The translations under genes and the position numbers were made by a program. 64,000 nucleotides of DNA. It comes from Oceanisphaera marina (GTDB taxonomy: Bacteria; Pseudomonadota; Gammaproteobacteria; Enterobacterales; Aeromonadaceae). Every line of letters begins with the position of its first letter. The first letter of the stretch is position 1. Below the pieces are notes generated by a model that made no database searches, was not told the DNA's origin, and saw only the letters and a list, made by a program, of their open reading frames with translations. Below, piece by piece: positions 1 through 8,340 of the stretch. The DNA is taken from assembly GCF_014643915.1 (NCBI RefSeq), contig NZ_BMKE01000004.1:1-64000 (forward strand), given 5' to 3'.

Positions 1-58
1 CAGCCGCGCCGATGATAGTGTGGCAGCTGCCATGTGAAAGTAGGTCACTGCCAGGCAC
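1..58 (+). rRNA. rrf: 5S ribosomal RNA, 3' end (truncated by window start)
   Basis: The first bases match the 3' half of a gammaproteobacterial 5S rRNA: the loop and helix around CCGATGATAGTGTGGC and the closing strand ending in ACTGCCAGGCA. A strong intrinsic terminator follows within ten bases, as expected at the end of an rRNA operon. The exact 3' end (56-58) is inferred. The rest of the operon lies outside the window. Confidence 0.88.
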
Positions 59-65
59 CCAATTT

Positions 66-99
66 AAAAAGCCCTTCACTGATGTGAAGGGCTTTTTTT
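66..99 (+). terminator. Rho-independent terminator of the rRNA operon
   Basis: A 9-bp perfect stem (GCCCTTCAC / GTGAAGGGC) with a TGAT loop is preceded by five A and followed by seven T. It sits directly after the 5S gene. Confidence 0.93.
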
Positions 100-614
100 C
101 GTCTGCGTTAACCGTGAGTGGTGAATACTGCACGAAGGTAGGCACTGCTTTAGCTGTGCAATATTGCGCAGCAATATCTTTGCTCAAGCCCTCCATCTAC
201 CACCCCATTGCTAAATTTTAATCAATTCATCGCAACGGTAGGTTTGATACCAGAACTATGACTCACGCACACAATTTTAACATGGATCTCATGTCATTCG
301 GCTGTGTGTTGGCTTGGAGAAAATCAATTGTTATTAATGGGTTAACTTATGACTCTGAGCGCTGTAGCTACGGGTCAGTATTAATTTTCGATATAGATAT
401 AGATCACATTTGACTCATTAATGTGAACATTTGCATCACATTAAAATAACACTTATGTTTTTTTTGCGGTATTATGAAGCTGTCTCCTCACCTGGCTAAC
501 GCTTTGCAGTGGAGAATGGAGGGCAGTGCCAAACGTCTCAACAGGATGTTGGCCAATAAAAACAGCGGGCAGTGAATGCCGGCGCATTGGCAGCAATTAA
601 CAAAGGGATCTGTT
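100..614. other. Intergenic region between rRNA operon and purine permease
   Basis: About 500 bases hold no convincing gene. The only clear structure is the inverted half-site array at 404-444 and a possible -10 box, TATTAT, at 470-475. The -35 position for that box (about 447-452, TAACAC) is poor, which would suit an activator-dependent promoter. The first 250 bases show no recognisable feature. Confidence 0.5.
404..444. promoter_or_regulatory. Array of three inverted half-sites upstream of purine permease
   Basis: TCACATT (404-410), AATGTGA (420-426) and TCACATT (436-442) alternate in orientation with exactly 9 bases between neighbours, giving a 16-bp period. The right pair extends to a perfect 9-bp inverted repeat, TTAATGTGA / TCACATTAA. 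Each half equals a CRP half-site, but CRP needs a 6-base spacer, so the binding protein is unknown. A possible -10 box lies at 470-475, so the array would sit about 40-75 bases upstream of a start near 482. Regulatory function is inferred. Confidence 0.5.
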
Positions 615-2030
615 ATGACCCAGAAAACAAGCACAACACCAAGCAAGAATCATGACTTGCTGTATTCATTACATGATAAACCTGGCTTCTGGCCTTCTTC
701 ATTCGCCGCCTTGCAGCATGTACTGGCCAGTTTGGTTGGGGTTATCACACCGACCCTGATCGTAGGTGGTGTCTTGGGGTTGGGCGAACACATTCCTTAC
801 ATGATCAGTATGGCGTTGATTGTTTCAGGTGTGGGAACTTTTATTCAGTGTCGCCGAATCGGTCCCGTGGGTGCCGGTATGCTCTGTTTACAGGGTACGA
901 GCTTTGCGTTCTTGACCGCCATATTATCGGCCGGCATGATCGTCAAGAGTCGCGGTGGTAGCCCTGAAGACATACTGGCAACGATTTTCGGTGTCAGTTT
1001 CTGTGCGGCCATTATCGAAATTTTCTTGAGCCGGGTCATTCATAAGTTACAAAAGATAATTACTCCCGTCGTCACCGGAACCATCATTATCCTGATTGGT
1101 ATTCCCTTGATTAAAGTGGCGATGACCGATATCGGTGGTGGTTTTGGTGCCGAAAACTTCGGTTCTCTCGATAACTTGTTGTTGGCAGGCATAGTGCTGT
1201 TTAGTGTTATTCTGCTGAACCGTTCGAAGAACCCCATGATCCGGTTGGCCGCAGTGGTTATCGGCTTGGTATTGGGTATGACCGTTGCCTTCTTTATGGG
1301 ACGCCTGGACTTCTCCAACCTGAGCAACCTGCCAATCGTTTCTGTTCCGGTTCCGTTCAAGTATGGTTTTCAGTTTGATTTGGCTGCCTTTATTCCATTG
1401 GCCATTCTGTTCTGTGTCAGTGCCATGGAAACAACAGGTGATTTGACGGCAAACTCCACCATCTCCGGAGAGCCAGTAAAAGGCCCGATTTACATGAATC
1501 GTATCCGTGGCGGTGTGTTGGCCGATGGCGTGAACTCCATGATTGCCGCTACCTTCAACAGCATGCCTTCTACTACCTTTAGCCAGAATAACGGTGTTAT
1601 CGCCCTGACGGGTGTAGCCAGTCGGTTTGTCGGTATCTACATTGCTGCCATTCTGGTCATCATGGGTATTTTCCCCATCATTGGTGGCGTACTGCAGCAA
1701 ATGCCCAAGCCCGTTCTGGGTGGCGCCACGCTAATTATGTTTGGTACTGTGGCCGTTGCAGGTATCCGTGTATTGTCTCACGCCAAGCTGGATCGTCGCG
1801 ACATGATGATAGTGGCTATCTCGGTAGGCTTGGGTATCGGTGTTTCCAGCGTGCCTACAGTGTTGCAAGAGTTGCCAAAAACTCTGGCCAACATTCTGAG
1901 TTCACCGGTTGCCATGGGTGCCATTAGTGCCATTCTGCTGAGCATTATCCTGCCCGAGCAGAAGCATGAAGACGATGAGATTGAGGTGGTCGATACTACC
2001 TCGGCAGATCCTATGGCGGAAAAAAAATAG
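615..2030 (+). CDS. Xanthine/uric acid-type permease (NCS2 family)
   Basis: This 471-residue inner-membrane protein belongs to the nucleobase:cation symporter-2 family, which imports purines with protons. The signature QNNGVIALTGVASR and the preceding NSMPSTTFS segment match the E. coli XanP/XanQ branch, as do GTSFAFL near residue 100 and KPVLGGATLIMFG after the signature. Multiple hydrophobic segments span the whole protein. The start at 615 is preferred over an in-frame ATG at 576 because AAGGGA lies just upstream and the shorter N-terminus fits the family. The next gene, an 8-oxoguanine deaminase that yields urate, suggests the cargo may be urate, xanthine or a related oxopurine. Exact substrate cannot be read from sequence. 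Confidence 0.88.
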   Translation: MTQKTSTTPSKNHDLLYSLHDKPGFWPSSFAALQHVLASLVGVITPTLIVGGVLGLGEHIPYMISMALIVSGVGTFIQCRRIGPVGAGMLCLQGTSFAFLTAILSAGMIVKSRGGSPEDILATIFGVSFCAAIIEIFLSRVIHKLQKIITPVVTGTIIILIGIPLIKVAMTDIGGGFGAENFGSLDNLLLAGIVLFSVILLNRSKNPMIRLAAVVIGLVLGMTVAFFMGRLDFSNLSNLPIVSVPVPFKYGFQFDLAAFIPLAILFCVSAMETTGDLTANSTISGEPVKGPIYMNRIRGGVLADGVNSMIAATFNSMPSTTFSQNNGVIALTGVASRFVGIYIAAILVIMGIFPIIGGVLQQMPKPVLGGATLIMFGTVAVAGIRVLSHAKLDRRDMMIVAISVGLGIGVSSVPTVLQELPKTLANILSSPVAMGAISAILLSIILPEQKHEDDEIEVVDTTSADPMAEKK

Positions 2031-2163
2031 GTGAAGTTAGTTAACACTAACCTATAACGTAGTACTACAGCGCTAACCCTGGCTCACCTTCCCGGATTGT
2101 GTGTCAGGGTTTCTTACATCCGGGGTTATGCACACTTTCATTTTTATAGGAGTCGAAAGTCTT

Positions 2164-3507
2164 ATGCAAAGCCCAAAAAGTATCTGGATAAAGCATCCAT
2201 TGGCAACCTTGAGCCCCGACCACGCCGGTGGTCTGGTGGTGACAGATAACCGCATTACCGAGCTGGTCGCGGCAGGTCAAACGCCCTCTTTACCAGTCGA
2301 TGAAGTATTTGATGCCAGTCAGCATGTCTTGTTGCCGGGCCTGATCAACGCCCACCACCATTTTTATCAAACCCTGACCCGTGCTCATCCGGTTGCCTTG
2401 AACAAGGCATTGTTTTCCTGGCTGACGTCACTGTATCCGGTATGGGCCAAATTACGGCCGGAAATGGTAGAGGTTTCTACCCAAATCGCGCTGGCGGAAT
2501 TATTGATGTCGGGCTGCAGTACGGCCAGTGATCATCATTATTTGTTTCCGCAGGGGTTGGAAGATGCCATCGATATTCAGGTGGCACAGGCAAAACAACT
2601 GGGTGTGAGGGTGCACTTGACCCGTGGCTCCATGAGCCTGGGAGAAGAGCAAGGCGGTTTGCCACCACAAAGCACGGTCCAGGACGAAGCGACCATTATC
2701 GCCGACAGCGAGCGCTTGATAAAACGCTATCATGACCATCAGTCGGGCGCCATGGTTCGGGTCGCGCTGGCCCCTTGTTCGCCATTTTCGGTGAGTACCG
2801 AGCTGATGAAAATGTCGGCTCAGCTGGCAGAGCAGCATGATGTGCAGTTGCATACTCATTTGGCTGAAACCCATGATGAAACGGCATTTTGTCAAAAAAT
2901 GTTCGGTATGCGCCCTGTCGATTATCTGGAATCGGTCGGCTGGCTCAGTAATCGAGTCTGGCTGGCTCATGGCATTCACTTCAATGACGAAGAGATAGGT
3001 CGGTTGGGTCAGGCAGGGGTGGGCATCGCTCATTGTCCTTCTTCCAACATGTTGCTGGCATCTGGCCAATGCCCGACGCTCGATTTGGAAGCGGCGGGTT
3101 GTCCGGTCGGCATAGGTGTGGACGGCTCCGCTTCTAACGATGGCTCCAATATGATCACCGAAGTGCGGCAAGCCCTGTTATTGCAGCGTTTGCGCTACGG
3201 TGCCAATGATATTACCCATCATAAGGTACTGGATTGGGCAACGCGCGGCTCAGCGGCCTGTTTGGGACGTGACGATATTGGCAAGATAGCCGTGGGCAAA
3301 CAAGCCGATCTGGCGCTTTTTCGCCTGGACGATATTCAATTTGCCGGAGCGGGTGACCCATTGGCTGCGTTGGTATTGTGCGGTGCCAAACAGGCCGATC
3401 GTATGATGGTGGCGGGTCGCTGGCGACTGATTGATGGCACAGTGTGTGGACTCGATATTGAAGCCCTGAAAGCGAGACAGCGCGAATTGGCAGCACAGCT
3501 TATTTAA
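2164..3507 (+). CDS. 8-oxoguanine deaminase-like amidohydrolase
   Basis: This is a 447-residue cytosolic metal-dependent hydrolase of the amidohydrolase superfamily. The metal site begins with HHH (residues 64-66), followed by LHTHLAETHDE, a later LAHGIHF and GVDGSASND carrying the last aspartate. The segment from PGLINAHHHFYQTLTRA through LMSGCSTASDHHYLFP resembles bacterial 8-oxoguanine deaminases, which convert 8-oxoguanine to urate; the exact substrate is inferred. ATG 2164 is chosen over an in-frame ATG at 2101 because TAGGAG lies about 11 bases upstream. It follows the purine permease by 133 bases on the same strand, so co-transcription is plausible. Alternative: guanine deaminase or another aminohydrolase. 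Confidence 0.82.
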   Translation: MQSPKSIWIKHPLATLSPDHAGGLVVTDNRITELVAAGQTPSLPVDEVFDASQHVLLPGLINAHHHFYQTLTRAHPVALNKALFSWLTSLYPVWAKLRPEMVEVSTQIALAELLMSGCSTASDHHYLFPQGLEDAIDIQVAQAKQLGVRVHLTRGSMSLGEEQGGLPPQSTVQDEATIIADSERLIKRYHDHQSGAMVRVALAPCSPFSVSTELMKMSAQLAEQHDVQLHTHLAETHDETAFCQKMFGMRPVDYLESVGWLSNRVWLAHGIHFNDEEIGRLGQAGVGIAHCPSSNMLLASGQCPTLDLEAAGCPVGIGVDGSASNDGSNMITEVRQALLLQRLRYGANDITHHKVLDWATRGSAACLGRDDIGKIAVGKQADLALFRLDDIQFAGAGDPLAALVLCGAKQADRMMVAGRWRLIDGTVCGLDIEALKARQRELAAQLI

Positions 3508-3541
3508 TGATATCAGTCTATTACTAACCTAAAGATAGTTC

Positions 3542-3570
3542 AGGGCGCCATTATCGGCGCCCTTTATTTT
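3542..3570 (+). terminator. Rho-independent terminator
   Basis: GGGCGCC / GGCGCCC stem with an ATTATC loop, followed by TTTATTTT. It closes the purine permease/deaminase transcription unit. Confidence 0.88.
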
Positions 3571-3653
3571 GGCCATATTTTGTCGTTATGCCTGCATTAT
3601 CTGTTGCTATCTGGTATAAACAGAGCCCATTTATCAAGACAAAAGATACGGGT

Positions 3654-4358
3654 ATGCGTTGGGATCTTAAAGGCTGGGCCGCGCTGCATGTGCTGGCACT
3701 ATTACTGTTTTTTACCTGGTGGTTTGGCTATTGGCAAGGGCTGGACGAAGGCATCTTCTGGTGGTTTAACCAGCGTCTGGTTACGGTGTCCGGTTTTGCC
3801 GAGTTCGTGGCGTTTGTCAATCAACGATGGATTGACGGTGCGGTCGCTATCTTGATGGCCGGATTCGTGTTCCGCCATGCCTGGCAAGTGACAGGGCGTG
3901 AGCGGGCTAAAATGGGCTGCTTGCTGTTGCTGATGGCCGGCTGTTTTTCACTGCAGGCGGCGGCCGGTAAAGCCTTGCCCGTCGAGCGAGCCAGCCCGAC
4001 CATTGTGTATGAGCAGGCGGAACGGGTGAGTCAGTTGGTGCCCGAGATCAAGGCTAAAGACGCGTCGGGCGACTCTTTCCCCAGTGATCATGGCATCGGC
4101 TTCGCCACTTTTTTATTATTTGCCTGCTATCGCTTCCCACGTCGCTATTTATACGTGGTTGCGCCTTTGGTCTTCATTCTGGCTATGCCCAGAGTCATGT
4201 CGGGCGCGCACTGGTTTACCGACTTTATCTGTGGCTCCATCCCCTTGGCACTGATCACCGGAGCCTGGCTATTCCATACGCCTCTGGCTCATAGACTGAC
4301 CGAGATTATGGTGACGCCAGTAGATAAATTGCTCACAAGATGGCGGCTGCAAGGCTAA
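3654..4358 (+). CDS. lpxT: Kdo2-lipid A phosphotransferase LpxT (PAP2 family)
   Basis: This 234-residue integral membrane protein of the PAP2 phosphatase superfamily closely resembles E. coli LpxT, which moves a phosphate from undecaprenyl pyrophosphate to the lipid A 1-position on the periplasmic face. The motifs are KALPVERASPT (106-116), DSFPSDHG (140-147) and PRVMSGAHWFTD (179-190), supplying the conserved Arg, Ser-Asp-His and His-Asp residues. ATG 3654 is chosen because it aligns with the E. coli N-terminus; the in-frame ATG at 3588 lies only 18 bases after the preceding terminator. Neither start has a strong Shine-Dalgarno. It may lower outer-membrane sensitivity to cationic compounds, by analogy. 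Confidence 0.82.
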   Translation: MRWDLKGWAALHVLALLLFFTWWFGYWQGLDEGIFWWFNQRLVTVSGFAEFVAFVNQRWIDGAVAILMAGFVFRHAWQVTGRERAKMGCLLLLMAGCFSLQAAAGKALPVERASPTIVYEQAERVSQLVPEIKAKDASGDSFPSDHGIGFATFLLFACYRFPRRYLYVVAPLVFILAMPRVMSGAHWFTDFICGSIPLALITGAWLFHTPLAHRLTEIMVTPVDKLLTRWRLQG

Positions 4359-4408
4359 GCCAGACCCTTGAGGTAGCTGTCAGCGAGCCGTTAAGCAAGG
4401 CACTAGGC

Positions 4409-4436
4409 AAAGGGCGACATTCGTGTCGCCCTTTTT
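4409..4436 (+). terminator. Rho-independent terminator after lpxT
   Basis: AAAGGGCGACA / TGTCGCCCTTT stem with a TTCG tetraloop and five T. It lies between the convergent lpxT and yfaY genes; on the minus strand the T run is only three, so it serves mainly lpxT. Confidence 0.88.
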
Positions 4437-4442
4437 ATTACC

Positions 4443-5621
4443 TCACGCAGACAGGGTGACGCGTTCGCTGCAGGGCAGTATGTCGTAATCGACCATCACG
4501 GTTTCATTGGCAAGGTGACGACGCAGCATGTCGAGTGCGGCAAAGGCCAGCAAGCGGCGTTGAGAAAGCGGATCACGAAAGTGCATTTGCAGGGTTTGCA
4601 CCTGGCAGCCTTGCTCGGTTTTCAGTGCCACAGGTACCCCTTGTGGCCCTTGGGCGCCAATGGCCAGGGTCATCGGTCGGGCAGAGGCCTGTAGCCAGTT
4701 TGCCAGATCCAGAGCTTCATCCGGCAATCCCGCCAGATAATGCCCTTCAAACTCCCGGGTAATGGTGCTGATGGTATCGGTCAGGCGCCCGCCGCTGGCA
4801 TCTTCAAAAACCATCAAGTCTCTATCCAGCAATTTCGGACCAAGACTGGCGGCAAAATTCATCTCATCGCGCGCGACCAGATGCGTACCTACCTGTGCCA
4901 GCAGTTGGGCTTCGGCGATGGCAATGATGTCTGCGTTATCGGTTTCAATAATCAGTTTCAACTCTATGGTCGGCAGGTTGGCTCGATAGCCCAGAGTGAC
5001 GCCGGAAGGCCAGGTTAAAGAGTCCAGCTTGTCGCTTAGCCCAGATTCCGAGAGTCCGAACAAGAAAAAACGACGCACCTGACTGTGACCATTTTGGCCC
5101 AGTTGGCGACGCATTCGCGGCAAGATCTCGTCTGTCATCATCTTTTTCAGCTCGGATGGCACGCCGGGCGTAAAGAAAAAGATGGCGCGATTAAGCTTGA
5201 CCGCAAAGCCGCAGGCGGTGCCGACCGGGTTATCGACCAGCTCGGATCCCTGAGGCAACATGGCTTGTTTGCTGTTGCTTTTGGGCATGGCACGATTGCG
5301 GCTGGCATATTTCTGCTCCATGACATCCAGCCAGTGCTGATTCAGCTCGAGCGGCACACCGGCGGCGTCGGCCATGGCCTCGGCACTAATATCATCGGAG
5401 GTGGGGCCTAGCCCGCCGTTGACGATCACCAAATCGGCATGATGGCTGCGTTGTTCGAACAGCTCTACCAGATCGGCCTTGTCGTCACCCACGGTGAAAC
5501 GGCGACGAACCTGCCAGCCCTGTTCCAGCAGTAGCTGAGAAAGCCAGCCGGCATTGGTGTCGGTAATTAACCCGGTGAGTACTTCATCACCTGTGCTTAC
5601 CAGTTCAATAACGGGTTCCAT
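4443..5621 (-). CDS. yfaY: CinA-like protein YfaY (MoaB-like domain)
   Basis: The 392-residue product matches E. coli YfaY along its length: STGDEVLTGLITDTNAGWL near the start, VNGGLGPTSDD around residue 70, NPVGTACGFAV and FFTPGVPSELKKMM. The N-terminal half is a MoaB/MogA-like domain shared with CinA. The C-terminal half is divergent from CinA deamidase, so nicotinamide-nucleotide amidase activity should not be assumed. The start at 5621 has AAGGA about nine bases upstream; a longer in-frame start at 5696 would add 25 uncharacteristic residues. It is divergent from metA, whose MetJ boxes lie about 95 bases upstream of this start. Confidence 0.85.
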   Translation of the reverse strand: MEPVIELVSTGDEVLTGLITDTNAGWLSQLLLEQGWQVRRRFTVGDDKADLVELFEQRSHHADLVIVNGGLGPTSDDISAEAMADAAGVPLELNQHWLDVMEQKYASRNRAMPKSNSKQAMLPQGSELVDNPVGTACGFAVKLNRAIFFFTPGVPSELKKMMTDEILPRMRRQLGQNGHSQVRRFFLFGLSESGLSDKLDSLTWPSGVTLGYRANLPTIELKLIIETDNADIIAIAEAQLLAQVGTHLVARDEMNFAASLGPKLLDRDLMVFEDASGGRLTDTISTITREFEGHYLAGLPDEALDLANWLQASARPMTLAIGAQGPQGVPVALKTEQGCQVQTLQMHFRDPLSQRRLLAFAALDMLRRHLANETVMVDYDILPCSERVTLSA

Positions 5622-5714
5622 AGTTGTCTTGTCCTTAAGGGGCGTTGGGCTGATTTTAACGTATATTGCGGCTTTGGCACACGTCAAGGATGACAAGACC
5701 CGCTGCTTTGTTGT

Positions 5715-5738
5715 AGATTTCTAGATGTCTAGACTTTC
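5715..5738. promoter_or_regulatory. MetJ operator: three tandem met boxes upstream of metA
   Basis: Three contiguous octamers, AGATTTCT, AGATGTCT and AGACTTTC, match the met box consensus AGACGTCT at 6, 7 and 5 of 8 positions. MetJ with S-adenosylmethionine binds such tandem octamers cooperatively. The site ends 28 bases before the metA start codon, so repression of metA is the expected outcome. No metJ gene lies in the window. Confidence 0.8.
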
Positions 5739-5766
5739 TTACCGATGCTGTACATGGAGTGAGCAA

Positions 5767-6711
5767 ATGCCCATCAGAATTCCGGATCGCCTGCCAGCGG
5801 CCAATGTCCTGTCTCAGGAAAACATCTTCGTGATGACGGAGACCCGAGCGGTCAATCAGGAAATCCGCCCGATGCGCGTGCTGTTGCTTAACCTGATGCC
5901 GAAAAAAATTGAAACCGAAAATCAGCTGCTGCGCATGCTGTCCAACTCGCCGCTGCAAATTGGCGTCGACTTGCTGCGTATTGACGATCGCCCGTCAAAA
6001 AACACTCCCCAGTCGCACCTCGAAAGCTTTTATCATGACTTTGAACAGGTCAAGGATCAGTTTTATGATGGCTTGATTATTACCGGTGCTCCGCTTGGGC
6101 TGACCGATTTTTGCGATGTGGTGTACTGGGACAAAATAGAGCAGATTATCGACTGGGCCAAGAGTCATGTAACTTCTACCCTGTTTCTATGCTGGGCGGC
6201 GCAGGCGGGACTCAAAATACTTTATGGGCTGGATAAACGTACCCGATTAGAGAAGCTATCCGGGGTGTATGAGCACAATAACCTGGATCAATATGATCCC
6301 CTGGTGCGGGGCTTCGACGATGTGTTTTTGGCACCGCATTCTCGCTATGCGGATTTTCCGGTCGAGCTGTTGCGCGAAAAGACCGATTTAAAAATACTGG
6401 CGGCATCAGACAAGGCCGGCGTGTATCTGGCAGCCAGCCCGGACGGGCGTCAGGTGTTTGTCACCGGGCACCCCGAGTATGATGCCCATACTCTGCATAA
6501 TGAATATCTGCGAGACTCAGAGGTAGGTATAGAACCTCAAATGCCGGAGAATTATTACCCCGATAACAATGCGGATAATTCACCACGAGCGACCTGGCGC
6601 AGTCATGGGCATTTGTTGTTTGCCAACTGGCTCAACTACCATGTTTATCAGTTGACGCCGTATGATCTGAACACACTCAGTGCCACCGGCGAGTCGCTCA
6701 CCCGAGACTGA
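5767..6711 (+). CDS. metA: Homoserine O-succinyltransferase MetA
   Basis: The 314-residue cytosolic enzyme commits homoserine to methionine synthesis by acylating its hydroxyl group. The catalytic cysteine is residue 142, in [16 protein letters not shown], and the catalytic His and Glu are in [12 protein letters not shown]. The N-terminus [23 protein letters not shown] is characteristic. ATG 5767 has GGAGTG upstream and is preferred over an in-frame ATG at 5725 that overlaps the met boxes. Preference for succinyl- over acetyl-CoA is assumed from gammaproteobacterial relatives. metH lies 1.6 kb downstream, so both ends of the pathway are close. Confidence 0.96.
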   Translation: MPIRIPDRLPAANVLSQENIFVMTETRAVNQEIRPMRVLLLNLMPKKIETENQLLRMLSNSPLQIGVDLLRIDDRPSKNTPQSHLESFYHDFEQVKDQFYDGLIITGAPLGLTDFCDVVYWDKIEQIIDWAKSHVTSTLFLCWAAQAGLKILYGLDKRTRLEKLSGVYEHNNLDQYDPLVRGFDDVFLAPHSRYADFPVELLREKTDLKILAASDKAGVYLAASPDGRQVFVTGHPEYDAHTLHNEYLRDSEVGIEPQMPENYYPDNNADNSPRATWRSHGHLLFANWLNYHVYQLTPYDLNTLSATGESLTRD

Positions 6712-6754
6712 ATACGATCATACGCCAGTTTCTCCGTTATACAGGGGCTGATAC

Positions 6755-6789
6755 AAAAACGCCGACCGCATAATAGGGTCGGCGTTTTT
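6755..6789. terminator. Bidirectional terminator between metA and antiporter gene
   Basis: AAAAACGCCGACC / GGTCGGCGTTTTT inverted repeat with a 9-base loop. The A tract and T tract allow function on both strands, serving the convergent metA and antiporter genes. Confidence 0.9.
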
Positions 6790-6806
6790 CCAGGTCAAAA
6801 AGCTAT

Positions 6807-8096
6807 CTACTCGATGGGAAAACCGGCCTTTTCAGCGGCTTTGGCCTTGTTGATCATGGGGGTAATGGTCATGCCCTGCACGATAATCGAGAACAAGACT
6901 ATGGCGTAGGTCATCATTAAGATCAGATCTCGCAGCTCGATTTGGCCATCTGTGCCCAACTTGATGCCGGCAGGAATAGACAGCGCCATGGCCAGCGACA
7001 GGCCACCCCGTAAACCGCCCCAGGTCAGAATGCGTATCGAGAACTTGTTGTAGCCCCGAAAGCGGCGAAAGCCGACATAGGGCAGGGCCACGCTGATAAA
7101 GCGACCGGCCAGCACCAGAGGAATGCCGCACAGCACCAGAATCCAGGCTTGCCAGTGGAATTCCACCAACAGCATGGCCAGACCAATCAGCAGGAACAGC
7201 AGGGCGTTCAAGAATTCGTCCAGCAGATGCCAGAACTGATCCAGATATTTCTCACTCTGTTCGGAAAAGCCGGTATAGCGGGTCCAGTTACCGATCATGA
7301 TACCGGCGACCACCATGGCCAGCGCGCCCGACACACCCAGCACATTGGCCAGCGCAAAACCGGCGGTCGGAATGCACAGCGTCATCAGTAGCTCCATGGA
7401 GCCGTCATCGGTGGCGCTGATCATCAGGTGTGCCATCAGGCCCAGCAGGGCGCCAAAAATGATGCCGCCAACCGCTTCATGAGTGAACAGTGTCATCACA
7501 GAGCCAAAAGTCGCTTCTGTGCCATTAAATGCGACGGCAAAAATGGTCAGGAAAATCACCAGTCCAATGCCGTCGTTAAACAGTGACTCACCTTCTATCT
7601 GGATGGCAATCTGCTCCGGTGCCCCCAGTTTTTTCACGATGGCCAGTACGGCAATGGGGTCGGTCGGGGAAATTAGCGCACCAAACAGCAGGCAATAAAT
7701 AAACGGCAACGGAATGGCGGCGACATAGGCTAACAGCCAGAGGCCCGCAGCCACTATGGCGGTAGAAATCAGCACGCCAAAAATGACCAGTATCGATATT
7801 TCCCACTTCTGACTTTTCATGGCGGGCAGATTGATGCCCAGGCCACCGGCAAACAGCAAGAAGCCCAGAATCCCCTGCAGCAGAAACTCGCCAAAATCGA
7901 CGGTTTCCAGGGTGGTAACCGCGTGGATCTGCAGTTCTGGCCAGGTGGTTTTTCCTAGAATTAACATCAGGATAGAGATAATGAGGGCGCCAAAGGTAAT
8001 GGCAATGGTGGTTTGTATTTTCATTATGTATTGATTGACGAAAGCGATCGTGATCGCCGTAGCCGCCAAAAAACACAAAGTGTAATAGACGCTCAT
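6807..8096 (-). CDS. Na+/H+ antiporter (CPA1/NhaP-like)
   Basis: The 429-residue protein is hydrophobic throughout, with about 12 predicted membrane segments, and fits the monovalent cation:proton antiporter-1 family. Diagnostic segments are LISPTDPIAVLAI and GESLFNDGIGLVIF, which carries the Asn-Asp pair of electroneutral exchangers, then TWGGLRGGLSLAMALSIP. It would exchange cytosolic Na+ (or K+) for protons at the inner membrane, which suits a marine or saline habitat. The Shine-Dalgarno (GGAA, about 8 bases upstream) is weak. It is convergent with metA and has no operon partner. Ion specificity is unknown. Confidence 0.88.
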   Translation of the reverse strand: MSVYYTLCFLAATAITIAFVNQYIMKIQTTIAITFGALIISILMLILGKTTWPELQIHAVTTLETVDFGEFLLQGILGFLLFAGGLGINLPAMKSQKWEISILVIFGVLISTAIVAAGLWLLAYVAAIPLPFIYCLLFGALISPTDPIAVLAIVKKLGAPEQIAIQIEGESLFNDGIGLVIFLTIFAVAFNGTEATFGSVMTLFTHEAVGGIIFGALLGLMAHLMISATDDGSMELLMTLCIPTAGFALANVLGVSGALAMVVAGIMIGNWTRYTGFSEQSEKYLDQFWHLLDEFLNALLFLLIGLAMLLVEFHWQAWILVLCGIPLVLAGRFISVALPYVGFRRFRGYNKFSIRILTWGGLRGGLSLAMALSIPAGIKLGTDGQIELRDLILMMTYAIVLFSIIVQGMTITPMINKAKAAEKAGFPIE

Positions 8097-8278
8097 AAAG
8101 ACAGTTCCGATTTAGAGATTTTATTATAGTTGCAAGCTAAGTTAGCTGGTCGTTGCCAGCGGTGCATAGTGTGCCTTAATTGCATAATCTTCCCTAGAAA
8201 AAACTGCGGTTAAATCGCGCACTTTTGCCAATTTTTCGGGCTTTTTTATTATCGGCCCTGTAGATGGCTGGATTTCCA

Positions 8279-8295
8279 ATCACGTATTTTGTGAT
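8279..8295. promoter_or_regulatory. Inverted repeat upstream of metH, possible operator
   Basis: ATCAC-N7-GTGAT lies 45 bases before the metH start codon. It does not match the MetJ or MetR consensus I know. It may be chance; reported because it is the only clear dyad in the 244-base gap. Confidence 0.25.
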
Positions 8296-8340
8296 AGCAT
8301 GGGGATCGCTTAAGGAATCAGGTTGTAACAGGAGTTAGCA

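Noticed and set aside
12-221. 69-codon forward ORF at the window start
   Set aside because: It overlaps the 5S rRNA end and its terminator; the protein has no recognisable features.
404-444. CRP binding site upstream of the purine permease
   Set aside because: The half-sites fit CRP but the spacer is 9 bases rather than 6 for both pairs, so a classical CRP site is not supported.
8262-8277. MetJ boxes upstream of metH
   Set aside because: AGATGGCT and GGATTTCC match the consensus at only 6 and 4 of 8 positions, close to chance for a region of this size.
8097-8340. Cobalamin riboswitch ahead of metH
   Set aside because: I could not find the B12-box or the expected helices, and 244 bases give little room for it.
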